Of a stretch of 51,603 nt of DNA, positions 8,968 through 17,994 are shown piece after piece. A program made the position numbers and the translations under genes. Source of the DNA: an uncultured Clostridia bacterium. Lineage in GTDB: Bacteria > Bacillota > Clostridia > TANB77 > CAG-508. The DNA is taken from NCBI GenBank assembly GCA_934149115.1, contig CAKPDW010000003.1, positions 1 through 51,603 on the forward strand. The letters run 5' to 3'. Below the pieces are notes generated by a model, which was not told the DNA's origin, did not search any database, and saw only the letters and a program-made list of their open reading frames with translations. Position 1 is the stretch's first letter. Every line of letters begins with the position of its first letter.

Positions 8968-8996
8968 TTGATAAAAATTAAAAATTAATATATGAT
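8968..8996 (+). promoter_or_regulatory. SigA-type promoter of smc
   Basis: TTGATA, 17-nt spacer, TATGAT, about 50 nt before the smc start. It is back to back with the HD-GYP promoter. Confidence 0.6.
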
Positions 8997-9047
8997 ATTT
9001 ATGTGTATTTTCGGAATGAAAAAGCAAATAAGAAGAAGGAAGATAAG

Positions 9048-12000
9048 ATGTATTTAAAAAGATTAGAATTACAGGGATTTAAGTCATTTGCAGATAAAAC
9101 AGTTTTGGAGTTCTTACTTGGAATTACTACTGTTATTGGACCTAATGGCTCAGGAAAGAGTAATATTTCTGATGCTATTAGATGGGTTCTTGGTGAGCAA
9201 AGTATGAAATCTCTTAGAGGAACTAAAACAGAGGATATTATTTTTGCTGGTACTCAGAGTAGAAAGTCTTTAGGATTTGCGGAAGTGTCTATGGTAATAG
9301 ATAATGCTGATGCTAAGTTACCTATTGAATATTCTGAGGTTACTGTTACAAGAAAAGTTTATAGAAGTGGTGAGTCAGGTTATTTTATAAATAAGACTCC
9401 TTGTAGACTTAAGGATATATTAGAATTATTTATGGATACTGGTATTGGTAAAGATGGATATTCAATAATTGGACAGGGAAAAATTGATGAAATTTTGAGT
9501 AATAAATCTGAGGAAAGAAGGCATATTTTCGAGGAAGCAGCTGGAATTGTGAAGTATAGGGTTAGGAAGGCTGAATCTGAAAAGAAGCTTGAACAGACTA
9601 AATTAAATTTGCTTAGAATTAATGATATTATTTCAGAAATTGAGGCAAATATTGAGCCTACTCGTGTACAGGCTGAAAAGGCTAAACAATTTTTAAGGTT
9701 GAGAGATGAGCTAAAATCAATTGAGATTGGTTTATTTATTCACAATATAAATGATTATAAAAAGAAAATCGAGGAAGTTATTAATGACCAAGATATCTAT
9801 AATACTCAGTTGATTCGTGAAAATGAAAGATTGTCTAATATTCAGGATTTAAAAGAGAAGTTACGTGAGTCTTTGGATAATATTACTGAACAAATTGAAA
9901 AGATGCAAAATCTTGGCTTTGAGAATGATAAGAAAAAAGAAAAAATCAATTCTGATATAAATGTTAATTTGGAGAAAATCAAAAATAATAATGAGAATTT
10001 TGAGAGATTAGAAAAGGAAATTGTTGAAAATGACCAGAGATTAAAAATTCTTGAAACAGAGATTAGTCAGAAGAACGATAAGAAAACGAATTTGACTGCA
10101 AATAAGGAAAAATTTGCGAAAGAGTTGCAGGAGAAGGAAGATGAGCTGAAAAAATTAACTGATAAAATGTCTGAAAAAGAAATTGAGATGGAGGCTAAAA
10201 AGAAAAAGGTAGAAGAAAATAATGACGAGAAATATGAGATTTCTAATATGATTTCTACTTTGTCTGCTAATGTGGATAATTCAAATGCCAGAAAAAAGGT
10301 TATTGATGAGGAGATTGAGTCTAATATTTCTGAGCTTGATTCTTCTCGTATGTTAAAGTCTGAAATTTCTCAAAAGTTTACGGAAATTGAGTCTAAGAGA
10401 GAAAAAATAAAAAATAGTTTGAACCAAATTGAGGAAAAGAGAAGTGAAGCTGATTCTAAGTTGAAGAATTATGATTTGCAAATTAATCAGCTTGAATCTG
10501 AGATGAGAATTAAGGATTCAAGATTGAGATTCCTTGAGGAGACAGAAAAAGAAAAAGAGGGTTATATTAGAAGTGTCAAGGCTATTTTGAAGGATTGTGA
10601 CAAGGATAGTTTACTGAAAAAAGGTGTTCATGGAGTTGTTGCTAATTTGATTAGTGTTCCTAAAGAGTATGAGGTTGCAATTGAAATGTGCTTAGGTCAG
10701 ACTATGCAAAATATTGTAACTGACACTGAGGAGGATGCTAAAAAGCTTGTTAATCATCTTAGAAAATTTAATTTAGGACGTGCTAGTTTTTTACCTATAA
10801 GTTCTGTTAAAGGAAGAAAAATTGAAAAAATAAAATCTGATAAAGGCGTTGTGGGAGTAGCATCTGACCTAATAAAATTCGATAAAAAATATGAACAAAT
10901 TATGCTTAGTCTTCTAGGAAGAACTGTTATTGTTGATAATATGGATAATGCTATTGCTATTGCTAGAAAAAATTCATATGGTTTTAGAATTGTGACTTTA
11001 GATGGGGATGTGTTGAATCCTTCTGGTGCAATTAGTGGTGGTAGTGTTGCAACTAAGACAGTAAATATCTTGGGAAGATCTAGGGAAATAGAGGATTTAA
11101 AGAAAAAAATTGAGAGCTTAAAGAAAAAAGTTGAATCTTTGAAAAAAGAAAAAGAGGAATATGAAAAATCTATTGAGGATCTTTTAGAAGAAGTTGATGG
11201 TTTAGAAAATGAACTAAAAGATATTGAAATTGTTTATGCTACTGAGAAACAAAGGGTTGTGTCAATTGAGGAGGCTGTTTCTAAGGTTGAGAATAGATTG
11301 CAAAAATTGCGTGATGAGAAGAATTCTATTGAAGAACAGTTAAAGGTTAATAAAGATACTCAAAAGGATTTGAATGATAGAATTTCTGCTCTAGATGAGG
11401 AAAATAATAGTTTGAATAGTGAGATTGAAATTTTTGTTTCAAAGAATAAGGAAACTCAGACTATTGTTGATGATTTGAATTTTGATATAACAAATTTAAA
11501 AATTTCTGTTTCATCTTTTGATGAGAGTGAAGCTTCTATTAATGAAATTGTTGAGAGAATTAATAATGATATTGAAAATATTAATAAATCAACAGAATAT
11601 AAAAAGGAACAAAAGAAAAAAATTACTGAGGATAATAGTAGTTTAGAAGAATTAAATGTTAAGTTGAATGAAGAAATTGAGAATTTAGTTAAAGAGGTTT
11701 CTAATAGTGGAAATAAGGTTGAAGAATTAAAGAAAGATAGAATTACAAAAAATAAAAAGCTTGAGGAGACTGAACAGAATTTTACTGATCAGATGGATAG
11801 AATTGATGATTTGAAAGATCAAATTAATAAGGCAGATATTAAGAAATCAAAATATGAAGTTGAATTAGAACAGATTGTGACAAAGATGTGGGAGGAATAT
11901 GAGATTACTCCAAATGACCCTGGTGAATATCAAGAGCCTAAAAATGTTGCAGAGGTTCAAAAACAGGTTAACAAGTTGCGTTCTGAGATGAAAGAGCTTG

Positions 12001-12605
12001 GTAGTGTTAATGTTGATTCTATTGAGGAGTATAAGAAATTAAAAGAACGTTATGATTTTATGAATGAACAACGTTTGGATTTAGAGACTACAATGGCTAA
12101 ACTTAGAACTGTGATTGCTGATATGACTACTGTTATGAAGGATCAGTTTTCTGAGAGGTTTAAGCTTATTAATAAAAACTTCTCTGAGGTATTTACTGAG
12201 TTGTTTGGTGGTGGTAAGGCTGAATTGAGATTAACTGATCAGGATAATATTTTGGAATCAGGTATTGAGATTGAGGTTCAACCTCCTGGTAAAAAGTTGC
12301 AAAATATGATGTTACTTTCTGGTGGTGAAAGAGCTTTTACAGCGATTGCATTATTGTTTGCGATTTTAAAAATAAATCCTGCACCATTTTGTGTTCTTGA
12401 TGAAATTGAGGCTGCTTTGGATGATGTTAATGTTTATCGTTTTGCAGAATATTTGAAAAAGTTTTCTCAAAATTCACAGTTCCTTGTTATTACTCATAGA
12501 AAGGGTACAATGGAGGCTGCTAATACTGTTTATGGTATTACAATGCAAGAGAATGGTATTTCAAAATTGTTATCATTGGATTTGAAGGAACAACGTAAAA
12601 TGTAA
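9048..12605 (+). CDS. smc: Chromosome segregation protein SMC
   Basis: SMC dimer that, with ScpA and ScpB, compacts and segregates the chromosome. 1185 residues, standard length. Walker A GPNGSGKS at 31-38; two long coiled coils (about 170-500 and 680-1010); the hinge between them (about 510-670) with conserved GVHGVV and SGAISGGS; signature motif LSGGERAF near 1090; Walker B FCVLDEIEAALDD near 1115. I chose the ATG at 9048, giving the family N-terminus MYLKRLELQGFKSF and preceded by GAAGGA; a GTG at 9003 would add 15 lysine-rich residues not seen in the family. The usual rnc-smc-ftsY context is absent; tatD follows. Confidence 0.97.
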   Translation: MYLKRLELQGFKSFADKTVLEFLLGITTVIGPNGSGKSNISDAIRWVLGEQSMKSLRGTKTEDIIFAGTQSRKSLGFAEVSMVIDNADAKLPIEYSEVTVTRKVYRSGESGYFINKTPCRLKDILELFMDTGIGKDGYSIIGQGKIDEILSNKSEERRHIFEEAAGIVKYRVRKAESEKKLEQTKLNLLRINDIISEIEANIEPTRVQAEKAKQFLRLRDELKSIEIGLFIHNINDYKKKIEEVINDQDIYNTQLIRENERLSNIQDLKEKLRESLDNITEQIEKMQNLGFENDKKKEKINSDINVNLEKIKNNNENFERLEKEIVENDQRLKILETEISQKNDKKTNLTANKEKFAKELQEKEDELKKLTDKMSEKEIEMEAKKKKVEENNDEKYEISNMISTLSANVDNSNARKKVIDEEIESNISELDSSRMLKSEISQKFTEIESKREKIKNSLNQIEEKRSEADSKLKNYDLQINQLESEMRIKDSRLRFLEETEKEKEGYIRSVKAILKDCDKDSLLKKGVHGVVANLISVPKEYEVAIEMCLGQTMQNIVTDTEEDAKKLVNHLRKFNLGRASFLPISSVKGRKIEKIKSDKGVVGVASDLIKFDKKYEQIMLSLLGRTVIVDNMDNAIAIARKNSYGFRIVTLDGDVLNPSGAISGGSVATKTVNILGRSREIEDLKKKIESLKKKVESLKKEKEEYEKSIEDLLEEVDGLENELKDIEIVYATEKQRVVSIEEAVSKVENRLQKLRDEKNSIEEQLKVNKDTQKDLNDRISALDEENNSLNSEIEIFVSKNKETQTIVDDLNFDITNLKISVSSFDESEASINEIVERINNDIENINKSTEYKKEQKKKITEDNSSLEELNVKLNEEIENLVKEVSNSGNKVEELKKDRITKNKKLEETEQNFTDQMDRIDDLKDQINKADIKKSKYEVELEQIVTKMWEEYEITPNDPGEYQEPKNVAEVQKQVNKLRSEMKELGSVNVDSIEEYKKLKERYDFMNEQRLDLETTMAKLRTVIADMTTVMKDQFSERFKLINKNFSEVFTELFGGGKAELRLTDQDNILESGIEIEVQPPGKKLQNMMLLSGGERAFTAIALLFAILKINPAPFCVLDEIEAALDDVNVYRFAEYLKKFSQNSQFLVITHRKGTMEAANTVYGITMQENGISKLLSLDLKEQRKM

Positions 12606-12613
12606 TATTATAT

Positions 12614-12647
12614 ATAGAGTAGCTCTTGAACAATTGAGTTACTCTAT
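12614..12647 (+). terminator. Hairpin between smc and tatD
   Basis: 12-bp stem ATAGAGTAGCTC / GAGTTACTCTAT (one G-U pair) with a 10-nt loop, just after the smc stop. Only a weak T tract follows, so read-through into tatD is possible. Confidence 0.45.
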
Positions 12648-12689
12648 TACTTTGTTAGAGAATTAGGTTAAAGAAAAAGGAGAATTTTT

Positions 12690-13454
12690 ATGGATTTTTT
12701 TGATTCACATGCACATTATAATGATGAACGTTTTAGAGAGAATAGATTTGAACTTATTGAAAAAATGTATAATGATGAGATTACAAATATTGTTTGTGCA
12801 GGATATAATTTAGATGGCTCTAGGGATGCTGTTGATTTGGCTAATAAAATTCCACATGTGTTTGCAACTTGTGGAATTTCACCTAATGATATTAATGATA
12901 TGGTGGATAATGAATTAAAAGAGATTGAAGAGCTGGCTAAAGATAAGAAAAATGTGGCTATTGGTGAAATTGGCTTGGATTACCATTGGAATAAGGAAAA
13001 TAAAGAGTTACAGAAAAGAGTTTTTATAGAACAAATTAAAATGGCTGATAGACTTGATTTGCCTATTGTTATACATACTCGTGAGGCTGTTATGGATACG
13101 ATTCAAATATTAAAAGAATATTGCCCAAAGAAAAAAGGTGTGTTTCATTGTTGCCCTTTGAATCAGGAACTTATTAAGGAGGGATTAAAACTTGGATTTT
13201 ATATTTCTTTTAGTGGGAATGTTACTTTTAAAAATGCAAAATCAGCTGGTTGTATAGAGTTGGTTCCTATGGATAGGATTTTGATTGAAACTGATAGCCC
13301 ATATTTGGCTCCTGAACCTTATAGGGGGAAAACAAATATTTCGTTGTTTGTTAAATATGTTGCTATGAAGATTGCTGAAGTGAAGGGGTTATCATTAGAG
13401 GTTGTTGCTACGGCTACGGCTAATAATGCTAAAAGAATTTTTCAAATAGATTGA
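12690..13454 (+). CDS. tatD: TatD family metal-dependent hydrolase (DNase)
   Basis: 254 residues, normal length. TatD enzymes are TIM-barrel metal-dependent nucleases with 3'-5' exonuclease activity, linked to DNA repair and quality control. Visible metal ligands: DSHAHY (His7, His9), GEIGLDYHW (Glu), HTREA (His), HCCP (His) and ETDSPYLAPEP (Asp). AAAGGAG lies at good distance before the ATG. Stop is TGA. In many Firmicutes the gene follows metG near ksgA; here it follows smc instead. Confidence 0.93.
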   Translation: MDFFDSHAHYNDERFRENRFELIEKMYNDEITNIVCAGYNLDGSRDAVDLANKIPHVFATCGISPNDINDMVDNELKEIEELAKDKKNVAIGEIGLDYHWNKENKELQKRVFIEQIKMADRLDLPIVIHTREAVMDTIQILKEYCPKKKGVFHCCPLNQELIKEGLKLGFYISFSGNVTFKNAKSAGCIELVPMDRILIETDSPYLAPEPYRGKTNISLFVKYVAMKIAEVKGLSLEVVATATANNAKRIFQID

Positions 13455-13479
13455 GATGAGAGAAACTAAATATGTAGAA

Positions 13480-13528
13480 TTTTTAATATAATAGGAAAGT
13501 CATGCTGACTTTTCTATTATATTAAAAA
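13480..13528. terminator. Long perfect-type hairpin after tatD
   Basis: 23-bp arms (13480-13502 and 13506-13528) with one G-U pair and a 3-nt TGC loop. Runs of T and A at the outer ends of the arms mean it could stop transcription from either side. Confidence 0.65.
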
Positions 13529-13536
13529 ATTGCACA

Positions 13537-13651
13537 GAAAATTTATAAAATAAATTTTCGCGCTCGAACAAATTTACTGAAAATTTCAATTTTATAGAAA
13601 AATATAAAGAGTAGAGTAAAGACTGAAAATTGAAAATTTTCAGATTTGTTC
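13537..13651. repeat. Nested inverted repeats upstream of prfA
   Basis: A perfect 9-bp hairpin (GAAAATTTA / TAAATTTTC, 13537-13559) is followed by a larger inverted repeat: 13566-13593 (GAACAAATTTACTGAAAATT...) pairs with 13626-13651 (...AATTTTCAGATTTGTTC) with a 3-nt gap. Related GAACAAA-containing pieces occur at 2970-2990, 22757-22785 and 27516-27555. No coding function is seen. Confidence 0.6.
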
Positions 13652-13695
13652 TTTTGCGAGGCTTGAACTAGTGTTTGTAAATATCTTTAAAACCC

Positions 13696-13724
13696 TTGAA
13701 ATATTGGCAAAAAATGTGTATAAT
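13696..13724 (+). promoter_or_regulatory. SigA-type promoter of prfA
   Basis: TTGAAA, 17-nt spacer, TATAAT, 32 nt before the ATG. Confidence 0.8.
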
Positions 13725-13756
13725 AATAAATGTTAAATTATTAAAGGAGAGATTTT

Positions 13757-14818
13757 ATGTTTCAAAAGTTAGAAGCTGTTGAAAAGCGTTATGAAGAATT
13801 GAATAAACTTATAAGCGATCCTGAGGTTATAGCAAGACAAAATGAATGGAAGAACTTAATGAAAGAGCATAGCGATATGGTTGATATTGTAGAAAAGTAT
13901 AGAGAATATAAAAAGGTAAAGGAAGCTTATGATGAGGCTAAAGAGATGTTAGCTGATAAGGATTTGAAGGAATTGGCTGAGATTCAAATGGAGGAGTGTA
14001 AGGAAAAATTACCTAAAATAGAAGAAGAATTAAAAATATTGTTAATTCCTAAAGATAAAGATGATGACAAAAATATTATTTGCGAAATCCGTGGTGGAGC
14101 TGGTGGCGAGGAAGCTGCTTTGTTTGCTGGAACGTTGTTTAGAATGTATTCTATGTATGCTGAGAGAAAACACTGGAAGTTAGAGGTTTTAAATGAAAAT
14201 GCAACTGAATTAGGTGGATATAAAGAAATATCTTTTATGATTACTGGTAAAGGTGTTTATAGTAGATTGAAATTTGAAAGTGGTGTGCACAGAGTTCAAA
14301 GAGTTCCTGATACTGAGAGTAGTGGTAGAATTCATACATCAACTGCTACAGTTGCTGTATTACCTGTTGTTGAAGATGTTGAGATTGAACTTAATCCTGC
14401 TGATATAAGAATGGAAGTTTTTAGAGCTTCTGGTGCAGGTGGACAACATGTTAATAAAACTTCATCTGCTGTTAGATTAATCCATGAACCTACTGGAATT
14501 GTGGCTGAATGTCAGACTGAACGTTCACAGGTTCAAAATAGAGAATATGCTATGAGATTGTTGAAATCTAGAATTTATGAAATGGAAAAAAGAAAACAGG
14601 ATGAAGAATTGGCAAATGAGAGAAAATCACAGGTTGGTGCTGGTGATAGAAGTGAAAAAATTCGTACGTATAATTATCCACAGGGTAGAATTACAGACCA
14701 TAGAATTGGTTTGAGTATTTATCAAATGGAAGATTTCTTAAATGGAAATTTGGATGATATGATTGATGCTATTACAGCATATGATAGAGCTGAAAAATTG
14801 AAAGGTGAGCAAGAATAA
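13757..14818 (+). CDS. prfA: Peptide chain release factor 1
   Basis: RF1 reads UAA and UAG stop codons and triggers release of the finished peptide. 353 residues. The catalytic GGQ lies in RASGAGGQHVNKTSSAVRL near residue 230; its glutamine is normally methylated by PrmC. TESSGRIHTSTATVAVLP and the LNPADIRMEVFRASG context place it in RF1 rather than RF2, and there is no RF2-type frameshift. AAAGGAG precedes the ATG. It has its own promoter and ends in a strong bidirectional terminator. The common neighbours prmC and rpmE are not adjacent. Confidence 0.97.
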   Translation: MFQKLEAVEKRYEELNKLISDPEVIARQNEWKNLMKEHSDMVDIVEKYREYKKVKEAYDEAKEMLADKDLKELAEIQMEECKEKLPKIEEELKILLIPKDKDDDKNIICEIRGGAGGEEAALFAGTLFRMYSMYAERKHWKLEVLNENATELGGYKEISFMITGKGVYSRLKFESGVHRVQRVPDTESSGRIHTSTATVAVLPVVEDVEIELNPADIRMEVFRASGAGGQHVNKTSSAVRLIHEPTGIVAECQTERSQVQNREYAMRLLKSRIYEMEKRKQDEELANERKSQVGAGDRSEKIRTYNYPQGRITDHRIGLSIYQMEDFLNGNLDDMIDAITAYDRAEKLKGEQE

Positions 14819-14821
14819 ATT

Positions 14822-14862
14822 AAAAAAATCATTACTAATTTAATCGAGTAATGATTTTTTTT
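14822..14862. terminator. Bidirectional terminator between prfA and the LPNTG gene
   Basis: Perfect stem of about 15 bp (AAAAAAATCATTACT / AGTAATGATTTTTTT) around a 10-nt loop; T runs follow on both strands. It serves prfA (+) and the convergent gene ending at 14907 (-). Confidence 0.9.
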
Positions 14863-14888
14863 AGCCTACAGAAAAATCTGTAGGCTAA
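14861..14888. repeat. Perfect 12-bp hairpin next to the terminator
   Basis: TTAGCCTACAGA, AAAA, TCTGTAGGCTAA. It would be in the 3' end of the minus-strand transcript, just before the bidirectional terminator. Confidence 0.7.
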
Positions 14889-14906
14889 TTATAAATATTT
14901 CTTTAT

Positions 14907-15350
14907 TTATTCCTTATCTTTTTTTACTAACTTATTGTATTGAACTAATGAAAACATTCCAAGTACAACTGCTAATAAAAGTATTAATGCGAAATTAAAA
15001 TATGTACTATCAATTCCAGTATTAGGTAAGTTTTCTGTTGAGTTTGTTGTTGAAATTGGTTTTGATGTGTTTGCACTTGATGTGTTTCTTGTACTGTTGA
15101 TTGAAGAACTATTTAATGATGTATTACTTGAAGAATTGTTTGATGTACTGTTATCACTTGTATTGTTACTACTTGCTTCATTAGTACTATTATCTGATGT
15201 GTCGTTACTAGTATTTGCATCATTTGATGCTGATGTATCATTTCCATCAATTGCTGTTATATTGCTAGAACGTGCTAATGAAAAATTAGTGAAAGCCATG
15301 ATAAGTAAAAATGATAATAGAAGTGCAATAGCTTTTTTTATACTTTTCAT
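14907..15350 (-). CDS. Small Ser/Asn/Thr-rich LPXTG cell-wall protein
   Basis: 147 residues. Signal peptide (MKSIKKAIALLLSFLLIMAF), then about 75 residues made almost only of Ser, Asn, Thr, Ala and Asp, then the sortase motif LPNTG (108-112), a hydrophobic stretch and the basic tail NKLVKKDKE. It should be exported and joined to peptidoglycan by a class A-type sortase. It has no folded domain, so it may be a spacer, mucin-like stalk or shield. AGGAGG precedes the ATG, with a TTGACA/TAAAAT promoter further upstream. No sortase gene is in the window. Confidence 0.85.
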   Translation of the reverse strand: MKSIKKAIALLLSFLLIMAFTNFSLARSSNITAIDGNDTSASNDANTSNDTSDNSTNEASSNNTSDNSTSNNSSSNTSLNSSSINSTRNTSSANTSKPISTTNSTENLPNTGIDSTYFNFALILLLAVVLGMFSLVQYNKLVKKDKE

Positions 15351-15387
15351 ATTTTTCCTCCTATATAAATATATATTATTTAATTAT

Positions 15388-15417
15388 ATTTTACAAATAA
15401 AGAAAAGAAAATGTCAA
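15388..15417 (-). promoter_or_regulatory. SigA-type promoter of the LPNTG gene
   Basis: Minus strand: TTGACA, 18-nt spacer, TAAAAT, about 40 nt before the ATG. Confidence 0.65.
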
Positions 15418-15484
15418 TAGATGTTATAAAAAAGTAATGAATGTTGTAAAAAAGAAAAATAATTGTCAAAATGGGAAATATCTA

Positions 15485-15513
15485 TTTACAAAATGGCTTT
15501 TTTTTTATATAAT
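15485..15513 (+). promoter_or_regulatory. SigA-type promoter of pcrA
   Basis: TTTACA, 17-nt spacer rich in T, TATAAT, about 41 nt before the ATG. Confidence 0.75.
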
Positions 15514-15554
15514 GCAAACATAAATTCGGATAAAAATGTGAAAGGAATAAAAAA

Positions 15555-17834
15555 ATGAATGATATAATAGATGGACTTAATGATAAACAAAAAGAAGCTG
15601 TGCTTGAAACAGAAGGACCTTGTTTAGTTATAGCTGGTGCGGGTTCTGGAAAAACTAAAGTGTTAACTCATAAGATTGCTTATTTGATGCAAGAAAAGAA
15701 TGTTAAACCTTGGAATATTTTAGCTATTACATTTACAAATAAAGCTGCAAATGAAATGAAGGAAAGAGTCGAAAAATTAGTTGGTGATATTGCTAAAGAT
15801 ATGTGGATAGGTACTTTTCATGCTATTTGTGTAAGAATACTTAGAAGATTTATTGATAGAATTGGATTTACATCTTCTTTTATTATTTTTGATACATCAG
15901 ATCAACGTACACTTGTAAAACAGTGTTTAAAGCAATTAAATGTAGATGATAAGATGTTAAATGATAGAGCAGTGTTATCTGCTATAAGTAATGCAAAAAA
16001 TGAAATGCTTGAACCTGATATGTATAAAATGAGAACTAATAATGAAGTTAGAAAAGAGATTATTGCGCAGGTTTATGAATTGTATCAAAAGAGATTGAGG
16101 GAAAATAATGCTATTGATTTTGATGATATTATAAATTACACAATAAAGATTTTATCTGAAAATCCAGATGTATTAGAGTATTATTCTCAAAAGTTTGAAT
16201 ATGTTTTAGTTGATGAGTATCAGGATACAAATAAGGCACAATTTACTTTAGTAACAATTATGGCTGCTAGACATGGAAATATAACAGTTGTTGGTGATAA
16301 TGATCAGGGAATTTATTCTTTTAGAGGTGCTGATATTAGCAATATTTTAAATTTTGAGAAGGATTTTCCTGGAACAAAAATTATAAAATTGGAACAAAAT
16401 TATAGATGCACACAAAACATTTTAGATGCTGCAAATGCTGTAATTAAGCATAATGAGACTAAATATGATAAAAAGTTATGGACAGAAAATGGTGAAGGTG
16501 GAAAAATCAGTATTTACAAGGGAAATGACGAATATGATGAGGCTAATTTCATTGTAGAGAATATTAATAGACTTCGCAGAGAAGAATACATGACTTATAA
16601 TGATTTTGCTGTTTTGTATAGAATGAATAGCCAGTCTCGTAGTATAGAGGATATTTTGAGGAGAGAAAATATTCCATACAAGATTATAGGTGGTTTGAAA
16701 TTCTATGAAAGAAAAGAAATTAAAGATACAATTGCTTATTTAAGATTAATTCAAAATCCAGCAGATAATTTGAGTTTAACAAGAATTATTAATGAACCAA
16801 AAAGAGGAATTGGAAAAACTAGTTTAGATAAGGTTCAAGAATTAGCTATTCAAACAGATACTTCAATGTATGAGGTTATAAAAAGAGCTGATGAATTTGG
16901 ATTAAATAGAGTTTTTGTTAATTCTAGAGAGTTTGTTTCTCAAATAGAGGAACTGATGGCTAAGAAAAATGATATTTCAATTTCTGATTTGATTAAGGAA
17001 ACTTTGAATAAAACAGGATATACAAAAGCTTTGGAAGATGAGAATACAACTGAGGCAGAAACTAGATTAGAAAATATTGATGAATTTTTGACTGTTGCTA
17101 TGGAATTTGAAGATGAGAGTGCTGATAATTCTCTTGAAGAATTTTTAGAAAGCATAACTCTTTCAAGTGATATTGATAATGCTGATGATCAAGAGGATTC
17201 AGTTACTTTGATGACTTTGCATAGTGCTAAGGGACTTGAATTTCCAGTTGTATTTTTAGTAGGAATGGAAGAAGGTGTTTTTCCTGGTTATAAATCAATT
17301 GGAGAACCTAAGGAATTAGAAGAAGAAAGAAGATTATGTTATGTAGGTATTACTAGAGCAAAACAGAATTTGTTTATTAGCTGTGCAAGGCAAAGAACAA
17401 TTTTTGGTTCAACAAGTTGTAATCAAGTTTCAAGATTTGTTAAAGAAATTCCTAAAGAATTGTTAGATGGATATGAAGATGTGTTTAATGAAAAAACTCA
17501 GAAAACATATGAGGATTATCAATACGAGTGGAAGTATGGTAATAGCCATGTTACTTCTTATAAATCAGATAATGTTACTAGTGGTGTACAAAAACCACAA
17601 TATGCTTTTAAAACAGCTGAAAGTTTCTTAAATAATTTAGGCAAAAAGAAGGATACAAATGTAGATATAAGTATTTATAGAGCTGGTCAAAGAGTGTACC
17701 ATAAGAAATTTGGTGAAGGAAAAATAAATTATGTTGAACCAGAGGGTGATGATGCAAAAGTTGATATTACTTTTGATAAAATTGGACATAAGAGATTAAT
17801 GGCTAAATATGCTGGTTTAGAGGTATTAGATTAA
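15555..17834 (+). CDS. pcrA: ATP-dependent DNA helicase PcrA/UvrD
   Basis: Superfamily 1A 3'-5' helicase for repair and removal of proteins from DNA. 759 residues. Motif I GAGSGKT (about 28-34), motif II DEYQDTN (about 220), motif III GDNDQGIYSFRGAD, motif IV LEQNYRC, motif V TLHSAKGLEFPVVFLVGMEEG and motif VI EERRLCYVGITRAK are all intact. The C-terminus (about 700-759: GQRVYHKKFGEGKI...VDITFDKIGHKRLM) is the Tudor-like PcrA tail that contacts RNA polymerase. It has its own promoter and a terminator. The usual partner ligA is not adjacent. Confidence 0.97.
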   Translation: MNDIIDGLNDKQKEAVLETEGPCLVIAGAGSGKTKVLTHKIAYLMQEKNVKPWNILAITFTNKAANEMKERVEKLVGDIAKDMWIGTFHAICVRILRRFIDRIGFTSSFIIFDTSDQRTLVKQCLKQLNVDDKMLNDRAVLSAISNAKNEMLEPDMYKMRTNNEVRKEIIAQVYELYQKRLRENNAIDFDDIINYTIKILSENPDVLEYYSQKFEYVLVDEYQDTNKAQFTLVTIMAARHGNITVVGDNDQGIYSFRGADISNILNFEKDFPGTKIIKLEQNYRCTQNILDAANAVIKHNETKYDKKLWTENGEGGKISIYKGNDEYDEANFIVENINRLRREEYMTYNDFAVLYRMNSQSRSIEDILRRENIPYKIIGGLKFYERKEIKDTIAYLRLIQNPADNLSLTRIINEPKRGIGKTSLDKVQELAIQTDTSMYEVIKRADEFGLNRVFVNSREFVSQIEELMAKKNDISISDLIKETLNKTGYTKALEDENTTEAETRLENIDEFLTVAMEFEDESADNSLEEFLESITLSSDIDNADDQEDSVTLMTLHSAKGLEFPVVFLVGMEEGVFPGYKSIGEPKELEEERRLCYVGITRAKQNLFISCARQRTIFGSTSCNQVSRFVKEIPKELLDGYEDVFNEKTQKTYEDYQYEWKYGNSHVTSYKSDNVTSGVQKPQYAFKTAESFLNNLGKKKDTNVDISIYRAGQRVYHKKFGEGKINYVEPEGDDAKVDITFDKIGHKRLMAKYAGLEVLD

Positions 17835-17836
17835 TT

Positions 17837-17904
17837 AAAAAGGATTGAGGGCAATAATAAGGTTACAAAGATGGTGCCTTTGAGTTGCTTTCAATCTTTT
17901 TTTT
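17837..17904 (+). terminator. Terminator after pcrA
   Basis: Long two-tier hairpin: AAAAGGATTGAGGGCAA pairs (with G-U) with TTGCTTTCAATCTTTT, enclosing a smaller AAGG/CCTT stem, followed by eight or more T. Confidence 0.85.
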
Positions 17905-17932
17905 AAAATTTGTTTTATTTTGATTTTTCTTA

Positions 17933-17941
17933 TGTTATAAT
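17933..17941 (+). promoter_or_regulatory. Extended -10 promoter before the Ig-like gene
   Basis: TGTTATAAT, with no good -35 at 17 nt. A second TATAAT at 17949-17954 also lacks a -35. Probably drives the run 17995-20891. Confidence 0.45.
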
Positions 17942-17994
17942 CTTTTTGTATAATTGGAATTAATATTCTATACGTATAGAAAGGAATGATAAAT

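Noticed and set aside
9003..9047. GTG start extending SMC by 15 residues
   Set aside because: No family support; ATG 9048 has a ribosome site and the canonical N-terminus.
15067..15420. Plus-strand ORF opposite the LPNTG gene (117 residues)
   Set aside because: Low-complexity Leu/Val product is the mirror of the Ser/Asn/Thr-rich minus-strand gene.
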